From positions 71,341,829 through 71,405,828 of the forward strand of contig OX457037.1 in the NCBI GenBank assembly GCA_949752735.1: a stretch of DNA of 64,000 nt, in the 5' to 3' direction. The position numbers were made by a program, and so were the translations under genes. The DNA is from Lumbricus terrestris (taxonomy: Eukaryota; Annelida; Clitellata; Crassiclitellata; Lumbricidae). Positions 1-11,600 of the stretch are shown in pieces. Position 1 is the stretch's first letter. Every line of letters starts with the position of its first letter. The notes beneath the pieces were generated by a model. That model was not told where the DNA came from. It worked only from the letters and a program-made list of their open reading frames with translations, and ran no database searches.

Positions 1-444
1 GCTATTTACTTTAGGATTACATAGAGCCACGGCACTGGAATTGTTGGTTAAAAGACACAGCATACAACAGAATGGAATGCATAAATCTGAGATGATTTTC
101 ATAAGTGCAATAACTAATAATTCAACCTGCAATGAATTTCGCAGAATTCAGCAAGGTGTATTAAAAATAACACAATCTTTAAATGAAGAAATATAGTCAA
201 CATATGAAACTCAAAAAGAGTGTTCTCTGACTCCTCTCCTTCAAGTCTCAGCAGCACAACAGTGCTATACAATCTTCTTAATGTTATTATTCACAATTCA
301 GTCCATATCCAGGGAAATTCCACCATTATTCAAAAGTAAATAGCTCCATTTTAACAACAGAAATTGCATTGAAGGGATTGAATTGGTGCTTAAATGAATC
401 AAGTTCAACATTGAATGCATATACAATTATACACTGTACAGTAC

Positions 445-2604
445 CTCTGAGCTGATGTTCATTTGTTGAAGCAGTTTACCGAAGAGACCAAGAGCCATGT
501 GACATGTAACGACATCTTGAACTTTCTTTCCTCTTCAAATAAGATTGACTCATCACAAAATCAGCAATGTACAAGACTGCAATTGTAATAGCAAACTTTT
601 GTTCCTTCATGAAGAAGAACTCAACACACACACACTACCAATTTCAATACACAGGATCACAATCAAATAGAATGTAATCATAATCTCCTAACTTCTAAAG
701 CATCACTCAAAAGTCAAACCCAAGGCACAGCTTATTTAGCAGTACTGTGCCAAATCTGAGGGGCTGTTCAAAGGGTTGTCTAAGGTTGGTGATAGTCCAA
801 GTCATGGTCTTTGAGAACTGATATCTATCTAATCATTTAAAAAGCATAAAAATATCTCAAACAAATTCACTAAACATTCCAGATAATTATGTTATGTAAA
901 ATTACCATTATTTCAAAGAGATTGTTACCTGGCAATATCAAATAGAGTCAAAAGGAATTTCTCAGATGATAGTACTTCTGTTACTTCCTTCACCATCAGA
1001 TTCTATCAGTTCACAATTAAACACCATGGTTTCATTTTAACAACAAACCGAGTTTTACTATGGTAATTCAACCTGCAATGACTTAACAGACACCACTTTT
1101 CAACACCAACTAATTATCTTAAATAATTTATTAAAATTAGCAATTTCTGCAGAGCCTACATCTAAATATCTAATGCACATTGCATAAAGTGATCAACATT
1201 AAATCAAGCCATAGTAAGGTCAAAGTGTAGGAAGGCAAACAGTATGGACAGAGAAGCAGCCAGTGGCAAACTCATGAATAATCCAACTGGCAAGTCTTGT
1301 CTCAAGCAGAGACTGGAATGAAGTAAGATGTATAGCATAAGTCTGCACAGAATGAACAGATGAGCAAACATATTGCAAACATTCAGGCCCACAAACCACC
1401 AGCTCCAGGAATATAATCAAAACATGCCTTCACTAATAGCAGTTCTAGTTTATGTCATCAAAGGGAAGACAAACAGAGAAAAACAAATCTAAATATTGAT
1501 AAGCTTCAGTAAACTCGCAATGAATTTATGTACAGCAGTTGGCTACTACATTCAGTCAGGAAGATATACCTTCATCGGACCTATAACATTCCACTAATCA
1601 ACATAAAGCAGGGATACCTACTTACAGCAGTTAAAATGACAATAGTGTTGGGTGGCTTAACAGAATATATAAAATTACTAATTAATCATTTAGCAGGTCA
1701 TTATAGCCATCAATCTCTTATATCTTTTAAAAATAAACACCTGATTATTTGCTGGAATAAGTGCAGCAAATAATCCAATGATCTTTGAGACCAACGATTC
1801 TTCAGTAAGCTCTGAAGTTATTTTCTGAGTCGTTTCCACGTCTGAAAACATCAAGAAAAAGCAATTATCGTCAACAGCAACTATGATTTTAATCAGGGCT
1901 GTACTCTAGAGTATACGCAGGTATACAGCATATACTCATCTCCGGGAAAAAATGACAGCATGCAGCCAGTGAGTTGATTTTAAGCGGCCCGCCTGAGCTA
2001 GTGAATTGTTTTCAAATTGTTTTTAAATGAAAATAATAAATCGCAGATCAACTAATGGCTCAAATCTAAGTTGTTGTGTTATTATTTGACAATGTGAATA
2101 CAAAATCAAGTTCCCATGGCACATCCGGTATGATTATTCCATAGTAAATTTTAATATAGCTCAAACAATTTACATTAAATCATAGTTGTTGCTTTTGAGT
2201 TCATCGGTGCGGCCCTCGGCTTCAAGAAAAGTTCTTTAGTGGCCCGTGGTGTCAAAAAAGTTGGGCAGCAATGCTCTAGTGCATACATACAAACAAACAA
2301 ACATACATGTATAATATAAGGACTGCCAAGTGATATGTTTGAGTCATACCAGAGGATGAGATGTCTGCTACATTTGTTTGCAATTCATGGACCAGATAGT
2401 CAACTGCAGTTTCCAGACAAATGCTGAAAATCTGACGAGCAGAGTACATGTAGTTTTCATCCACCCTCTGCACCTTTTCCTCTGAAGTCTTACTCATTAG
2501 GACGTCAAGTGTGGAGAGGGCAGTGGTGGAGAAAAGCATCCAACTATGAAGGTGGAAGTAGCCGTTCATCGGATCTTTGACTGTTAGTTTCTTATCCTGG
2601 TGAA
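445..2604 (-). CDS. Giant gene, C-side HEAT/ARM-like helices (3 exons)
   Basis: Exons: 2350-2604, 1741-1841 and 445-525, phases 1,0,0. Peptides: GYFHLHSWMLFSTTALSTLD and ARQIFSICLETAVDYLVHEL in the first; SLVSKIIGLFAALIPANNQ in the second; VVTCHMALGLFGKLLQQM in the third. Two-helix amphipathic repeats suggest a HEAT/ARM solenoid. The gene continues beyond base 1, since the last donor is GTACTG and no in-frame stop occurs. Confidence 0.75.
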
Positions 2605-5600
2605 CTGAAAATTTCATCAAAATAAACGAAGATCAGGTGAGAGTTGATGAAACATGAACTCTACAAAGCAAGACATTGCATGTAAGATAGCCTGGAGTGA
2701 GGCTCAGCAAAGACTGCCAGACCAAAGTGATGATTTGGTATGAGATCTACGACTGGAGGGCGAGTCAGTGAAGCACATTAAGCAAATAGGCCTAACTGGA
2801 GATGGTGGCGATATCCCGGAAGGTCTTAAGAGGCAGGCATCCATGAGGACCTGGAGGATGATGCAGAGGAATGAATGCAGTCAACTAAGAAAGTTGCCAG
2901 ACAGGTCATATGAATTTTGTGGCCACTGAGTTAAGCAAGTACCTATGATGCAATACAACAACCATTAGAGTCGCCCTCCAATTTATCCAGACTTGGGGTG
3001 GTACTGCCAGAGTGCAAGTAGTGGTCAGCAAATTGCGAAATTTCACCCAACATGCTTAAGTTATTCAAGATGCTTTTGATGAAACTATTGAGGAAAAACT
3101 TTCTAAAAATTCGCTAGTGGCAGTTGCGAGTACAAAAACACCAACACACTTTGCCCAACATTGTAAAACTCAACATCATTCATTATTCTGCGGCAGATGC
3201 ATAACACAGGGCAATGCATATATTGAAACATTACCTGCATATCCACCTTCTCTAAGTTTCATCTAATATGGATCAGTCATCGGCATGTAAGTCGTTTTTG
3301 CATTCTCTGTAAAAATTCATTACTCTGCTGCAGATGTGTAACACAAAGCAATACAAATATTTAGACGTATGTTACCTATTGGAGTTGGAAACTTGGAGAC
3401 ATTGTGGTCAGCATTATGACTAGAACTACAACAAAATTTTACATAGTCACTGTAACTACAATTATGAAAATTCACAAACTACTTATGTAGTACTTTACAA
3501 AGTCTAATATCAATGCAATTGCATAATTTTTTGTAAACATGCTCAAATTCTTTAGTGCTTCGAAGTATGAACATCCTCAACATTCTGAATATACTTTTAA
3601 AGATATGTAGATGGTAATACATAAATTTTATAGTAGTTTAGATTAGATTAAGTATGTATGTATGTATGAGCACTTGTTATAGCAACCCTTCAATATTTCT
3701 ACACAGAGGTGCTCCCGCCAACACTACAGTGCGGACACTGAATCAGAGTTTCAGGAGAAAGCGCATGATCAATTGCAAGTGAAAGACTTGCTCAGTGCTC
3801 CTACAAGACGGCTTGAGGTGAATTCGAACCCGCAACCTCCTGGCTCCAAATTCATAACAACACATATATTTTCATGACAGACAGTTAAAGAACCACTTTC
3901 GACTTACATCAAATCAAATGGAACAGCACCTCTGATGAGTCACTATTGAGGTCATACTATATAAATTTACAATTACAACGATCACCATTACAGCTAAAAT
4001 ACATAATCTGTTCTTAGACAGCATGGTGCATTCTGTAACTGGCCGCATGGTATGGAATGGACTTCGAATGTCTATATGCCCTATGTCTACGGTCTGCTCA
4101 GACGCATTTTATCGCAACCTTACAAAAGTACTTTTCAGACAAGGTTAGGTCGGGAGCGCTCCTGAGTAGTAACCTTGAAGGGGCGCTATATAAATCTCCA
4201 TAATGAATAAATCAATGAATTTCTGTTTACATATAAAAAATAATCATTAATATTATATTTATTATTGTCATTGAATCGTCATCATTATTATTATTACCTA
4301 TTCATCAGACCAACTAAGTCATGTTCAGCAGATCATTCCATAAAATTAATAGACATACATACTTATATAAAAACACTAGGTGATATGTTACCCTTGTGGA
4401 AATTTGCTGCTATTGTAGCAACCATTGCACAGGTCAAAATCGTCGCATTCGTTGCAGTGCCACCGTGTGGCTACGATGAAGCCCATGCATCCTTTGCATA
4501 GATATCTGAGTCATGACACAAAAAACAAATGCCTCTTAGATCCAGTGTTTACTATCATTGTCACAACACAAAAATTGTCAGTGTCTAAAATGCATTCTTA
4601 GAAACCAGAATGGTTAACAGACTTTGATTCTGTCAGTACATCCAATAACAAATATTACTACTATTACTATTGCTAGTAGTTTTATTATATTTATATGGGG
4701 CACGGTGGTGTAGTGGTGTAGTGGTGAGTTCAGTGCCTTAGAGCCGGAGGGTTCCAGGTTCAAATCCACCTCAAGCTGCTTCGAAGGGACCTTGGGCAAG
4801 TCTTTCACTCGCAACTGCTCAATGAAACATTGGCTTTGTTTAGTGAGGTCAATTTTTGTATATAGCGCCACATGAACTTTTTATGTGTCTATGCTTGCCA
4901 TCGATATAATAGTAAGTGAGATATCTATGCGTTTTTAACTCTAGATTCTAGTTGGTTCTTTCTCAATTGTTGTTGCAGTGAAAAGATGGCTTCAGGTAGA
5001 AGATCTTGTAAAAATAAACCTTATGTATTTTGCTACATCTGTGGTGAATACACCCTTATTGCCAACAGGAACCCGGTCACCAACTTTGTAAAGCGTGCTT
5101 ATCATTCTTATTTCGGTATGAAGCTAGGTGATCAAGATAAACTTTGGGCACCTCACATGATATGCAAGACCTGCATAGAGCATCTTCGTCAGTGGACCAA
5201 AGTAACAAGGAGTTCTTTGAAATTTGGAATCCCTATGGTTTGGAGGGAACCTTCCAACCATGCAACTGACTGTTACTTCTTTGCCATTGATGTAACTGGA
5301 ATAAACAAGAAAAACCGGAGCTGCCTCAAATATCCTGATCTGGAATCAGCACGTCGTCCTATGCCCCACTGCGATGAGATTCCAGTGCCTGTATTTCATG
5401 ATCTTCCCGACATGAGCGACAAAGAATTCTCCTCCTCTTCCAGTGTTGAAGAAGATGGAGAAAAATTTGTTCCTGACGATGACGCTCCACATCCGTTCTC
5501 TCAACATGAGCTTAATGACCTTGTTCGTGATCTCAGCTTGTCAAAATCGAATGCTGAGCTGTTGGCATCGAGACTGAAGGACAAAAACCTCCTCTCTCAT

Positions 5601-8600
5601 AGTGATCGCATCACATTCTATCGAAGCAGGCATGAAGAGTACCTCCCGTTTTTCACTAAAGATAATGACCTGGTGTACTGCACTGATATTGCACAGCTCC
5701 TGCATAAACTAGGGGTAAAACCGTATAAAGCGAAGAGTGGACACTATTTATTGACAGCAGTAAGCGATCACTGAAATGTGTTCTATTGCATAATGGCAAC
5801 CAGTTTCCCTCTGTGCCCATCGCACACTCAACAACACTCAAAGAGAAGTATGAGGCGGTGAAGTACGTTCTGGAGAAAATTCGTTATGATCAGCATGAGT
5901 GGCTGATTTGTGTCGATTTGAAAATGGTTAACTTTTTGTTGGGACAACAGTCTGGATTTACAAAGTTCCAATGTTTTCTCTGTTTGTGGGACAGTAGGGA
6001 TCGAGCACAACATTACATAAAGGAGTGGCCTATACGGGAAGAATTACTGCCCTGCCGTGCAAGGAACATCATCAACGAGCCACTGGTGAACAGAGACAGG
6101 ATCTTATTCCCACCGCTGCATATTAAGCTCGGCTTGATTAAGCAATTCACCAGAGCTCTGGACAAGGATGGGGACTGCTTTGCATACATGTGCCAAGCTT
6201 TTCCAGGTTTAACTATTGAAAAGTTGAAAGCTGGGATTTTTGACGGTCCTCAAATTCGACAGCTCATGAGAGATCCAGAGTTTAAGATCTCAATGAAATC
6301 AGTGGAGATTAAAGCGTGAAAAGCTTTTGTTCAGGTTGTCAACAACTTCCTTGGCAACAACAAGGCCAGGAACTATGAGCACTTGTTACCAAGATGCTGA
6401 CTGCTTTTAGAAACCTTGGATGCAACATGAGCATCAAAATGCACTACCTGTTCTCCCATTTGAGTTGGTTTCCTGAGAATCTTGGATCAATGAGTGACGG
6501 ACAGGGAGAGAGGTTCCATCAAGACCTGAAAGAGATGGAGACGAGGTATCAGGGGCGTTGGGATGCAGTAATGATGGCAGATTACTGCTGGACCTTGAAA
6601 AGAGACGTCCCTGCTGCTAATTTTTCAAGGAGTTCCAAGAAACTCAAGTTCAAGCCATGAATTTGTAACAATGATGCTGAAAAACATCAGTTTCTGTAAC
6701 TTTTGATATAAAATGTTAAGAAATACAAAGTTCTTGTTGAAATCAGATGTCTGATTTCCGACTTTCTAATGATTTCTTTAAAATCGAGTTAGCAGAAAAA
6801 CATAAACTGATACAGAAAAATGAGTATCATTCTTGGATTCAGCATTGCCAAATTGCTATAAATCAGTTGAAAAACTTAGACACCAGATCCAAAAATTTTT
6901 TTTGTAGACCAGTGTTATAGAAAAAGGTGCCAGGTCACACATAAGCTGATAAATTTGTCACTTGGCTCATAGACTCCCAAAGTCATGTGTATAAACTCCA
7001 AGATCAATACAGGACGCAGTGAAGTTGCAAAGGTAAGCTTCACTGAGGACAAGACAAGAGTGTTTGGAAGACAGAGGATTGGATAGGAATTTTTGAAAAG
7101 GTGACATAATTTGGATTGAAAAGCCTGTGTGATGATAAGTATCAGTATAAGAATCTGAGTGAGATAACAGCGAATGAGCAAGTGGTGCTAGTAGGAAATT
7201 AGTAACTTCACTTTCGCCGTTTCTGCTGTCCAATAACTGTTGCGTGAGGTCTTGCACTGGCTTCCTTTCCCGCAGCGCATCTCATTTAGAATTGCATCTT
7301 TGGTGTGGCGATGCTTATCAGGCTGGGCACCCTCCTATCTGTGTGAGCTTTGCCTCCCTCTTTCCACTTGCATAGGCCGCCGCGCACTGCGCTCTACTGT
7401 CCATGGTGACTTAATGGTTCCTTTCACTCGCTCTGCAACAATGCAGAGGCGTTCATTCTCTGTGGTTGGTCCAACAACCTGGAATGGGCTTCTCTTGACT
7501 AATGACTATGCGATACCTCCCAAGCTCTTCTCAATTTCACAAACTGTTGAAGACTTTTTTCGCTTGATCTCGGTCGGGAGCGCCTCTGAGTAGGTACCTT
7601 GAAGGGGCGCTATATAAATTGCGATTGATTGATTGATTGATTGACATGGATGATATTCTTATAAAAGCAATAACCTGTCTTATTAAAACTACAAATACCT
7701 GAATAAGACGATGCTGTGCTCTCCATTGTGCTCCTTAGAATCCGGGATGATTTCGTTGTCATAGCATGTCTTGCAGATGTGAACGTCATAACAAACAAGG
7801 CAGCGATAGTAGTTGGTCGATAGAGAACTACTGCATTCATCACATCCGAAATTCGTTCCCAACTCAAGTCTCTGAAATCGGGCTCGAATGAGTTTCACCA
7901 TCTGAAGCAAAGAAACATTTCTTCTAAAATATAAAAAGAAGAAAATGTAACTTGCTAACTAACTAACTAGCTATGTGTGTTCCGCAAAAACTTTTGATCC
8001 ACCATTTGATTTGACCACGAAAATTTCAGTGACTGTGCAATGGGGAAATGCCAATTGCTTCTTCAGGACATTACCCGTGAACTCTGAGCCGTCCCAGGAT
8101 GATGGTTTAATATTTCAATCATGAACATGAAAACATCAATAAAGCAAAAATAACATTTGCTTAGACCAAAATCGTCATCTCTTGTGCAGAAGCTACCAAA
8201 GTATATAATGTACATAAGCAGAAAGTCATTTCAATGATCAGAAAAGCATCATTACACATAGACAGACATCAAGAGCTACAGACCCAATAGTCTGCTGCAT
8301 TAGTTTTGGACAACATAAAGTCGTAGGAGTCCCTTGGCATCTCCAATGCCCACTCCAGGTTCCGACAATACTCCTCCTGAGTCTCATCAACACCAAACTC
8401 TGTCAATGGATCTTCAAAGACCGGTGGAAGGTAATCTAAAAAATAAACCAGTCATTATAAAACACGAATTCTGACATAAGACAGTCATGGACAATGGACA
8501 TAGATCCAAACATACGTTGTGCCATAGACCAGTGGTTCCCCAACTTCAGTAGGCCGCGGACCGGCAATAATTTTTCGTGACGCTCGCAGACCGCTAACTT

Positions 8601-11600
8601 AGGCCCAAATGGCAATGGCAAACAAAAACGACCTAAATTATAAAAAGACTAAAATATATGGCTATTTACAATTCATAATAGCCTGCATTTACATGTCCTT
8701 GAAGCCTTATTTGTTTAAGATTTATTATAAGTAGACTGCTTTTAAACGCTATTTTGTGCAAGATTCCTTTTTTTGCTTAGGTGCGCCAGAAATAAATGAC
8801 AGTTTAATAATAATATCCTATTAAATTAATGGCCTTTGCGATGCATAGAGATGCAAAGGAAGATGCTGTCAATGCGCAAACACTAACCTTGGTGCTTTTA
8901 ACAATCTGCGTCTGCTGATTTTCCGATTTGTTTGCTTACGTTTGCTCATTTTTTCTTTCAAAGACATTTGTTTATATTTAAAGTTTTAAACTAGAAGTTT
9001 TATATATAAATTTAAATTGTTTGAATTTGCCGTCTGGCAAGTTAAAATAAGGCGCGTTGATTTGTATAAAAGTTTTTAAATATTAAGACAGAATAAGACA
9101 GAAATTCGAATAAATTTTGGATAACATTTTGAATAATTTCACAATTTAAAACAGATAAACTAATAATTGTGGCGGACAGGCCACAAGAGCGATACACGTA
9201 AAATGATAACTTTCCGGTAACTCGCGGGAGTAACCCTGACGCGAGTTGGGTAGCCATTTGGCTTGAAGATAACTTTACAGTAACTCGCTGGAGTAACCCT
9301 GATGCGAGTTGGGTAGCCTTTTGGCTTGGTGACAAGGATCTGAAACCGGTTTCGTTTGGATATCGGTTTCGGTAAGTTTCGTACGGAAGACCGACTTGGT
9401 CTTCCAAGCCAAAGTATAGAGTGTTGCCCGTGGTATAAAGCCTGCCACACGGTGCGTTGCTTATAACGTGGAGTAGTTGCCGACTACTCCATACGTACTG
9501 TGTTCCGTTCATGCGTGCATAGTTAAATCGGTTGTGTTCGACTGTCTCTACAGGATTGGCATTGGCCATTCGAACATGATTTGGCGATCCTGAGTGTACG
9601 CGGTTGTGAGAGTTCTTCGAAGTGATCTTTCAGGGTTCTCTTCCTTGTCATTGATCTCTCAGGGTTCAATCTTCCGTCTCAGGGGTACGTGATAATACGG
9701 TCGGAGACGCCGCAGCTCCGTTGGTCTGCGGGAGTGTGAACGTTTGGCAAAGGGTGAAATCCCCTGGTGAAGTGTTACCTAAACCTGCGTGTACTTTTCT
9801 TCAGGACTGGTTGGGCTCCTTCATGCAAGGGACTTACCGCGTGGTCTTTCCGATCCTGCCTTGTAGGCGATCGTAGTGATTTCTTTCCGATCCTGCCTTG
9901 TGGGCGATCGTAGTGACTTCTTTATCGTAACGTGCTGGGTTACGTGGTGTTTATCGGAGGCGTGGTGACTCCGGAGGTGCGCATGAAACCGATGCGTCGG
10001 TGAGATACGTTCAAAGTAGTGAATTATCAGGGGCACCAAGTTATTCGGGTAATTATTTGAACAGTGGATATTTGGAAGACTTAGTGTCTTGGCGAGGGAA
10101 GCAGATTAAAACTTGAGCGATAAGACCAAGTTTCAGCAGGGTGTTTACTTGAGGTCCGTAACTGCTGAGTGTAAGGGCGAACGGCGCCGGTAGAATATAC
10201 GACAATTACTTAGTCCAGCGTTTCCCAAAGTGGGTTCCGCGGAACCCAAGGGTTCCGCGGGCTGGGTGCAGGGGTTCCGCGAAAATATGGTTAAATACTT
10301 TCTTACTGTGAATAATTGGATACGCAAGCATTTAAAGTAGGCGAAAATCCAGCTAACTCTTCTAATGAAGACTACGAACATCTTATTGACATAATGCAAA
10401 TGAAGCAGAATTTCAATCAATCTTCACTGCTCTGTGTCTGGAAAGAGATAGCTAGGCCTACATATTATTCCCCGGTAACTGCAGTTTTTCGCAATTTGCC
10501 ACATAAAAATTCTACAAAACTGCATTTTAATAGTTTAATGGAATAGAAGCCTATTATTTTATAGAAATTGACGAAATGATGAAGCTGACAATAAGAATTC
10601 AGCTTTCTAGCATCAAGCTGCAGTCATAGTCTTATAGACAAAATGCATGAGAAGAAACAACGCAGTCCGCATTCTAATTTCAAGTAAGCTTTCTTCCAGT
10701 AGATCTATAGGGACTCACGAGTCGTGGTTTTCAAAACAGTGCAATTTAATTTTCCTATAATAAAATGAACTTTCTACATGTGTGTTTAGCATCTGCCTTT
10801 ACTTCTCAGGCGCTATGCATGCTTTAATGAGTTTAGTTGAGATTTGGGTTCCGCAAGAAAATATTAGGACGCGAAGGGTTCCGTGGTTAAAAAAGTTCGG
10901 GAAACGCTGACTTAGTCTCTTCGGAGACGGGGTTTCCCGTTACCTGTTCCCCAAGACCGCCAGGTCTTTTATTTTTTCCCCAAGAATTTGGGAAAACGAA
11001 CAGCATCCCCCGATCCGCTCTTCCGAGCGATCGAGAACGCTAAGTCCCGGGTGAGGCGAGCACTCAAGGCGCCCGCCGCGTACTCTGTGCAAGGCGGCGG
11101 GGCGTGATAAGGGACGGTTTCTGGTGACGGTTTCTCGGGTGAGGCAAGCACCCAAGGCGGCCGCCGCTTACTCTGTGCGAGGCGCGGCGCGGGTTACGAG
11201 CAGCCAAGGGCCGGCGCGCACTCTGTGCGAGGCGGTGGCGGCGCGTGGTCCGCGTGATACTTGGACGGGAAGAGCACGAGGAGTTTTGGCCGCTGACGGT
11301 ACGATCGCTCCCGGCTTCAGATCGACTCTGGCCGCTAGCGTCCGCAGCGTTGGTCATCTCTCCGGTTAACTCAGTGACAACAGGATGGGAAAGTGGTCAG
11401 GGCGCCTTCTCGGCTTGGGGCCGTTGGAATGGCCGTGGTTCAGGGCACTGTGGACTCCGGTGGGCTTTGGAACCTGTGCAGTAGTCCCCGTTGGTGGCGA
11501 CGGTTCACGGGCTGCCAGCTGCAGCGTGGTGCGCAAGGAGACGGGCAAGAAGACACGCATAGTTGTAAAAAACGTTTTTTTCCGTTTTTTATTCTCTCCC

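Noticed and set aside
9042..9569. 175-codon minus ORF
   Set aside because: It contains a duplicated DNA segment read in frame and lies in a putative LTR; no domain recognised.
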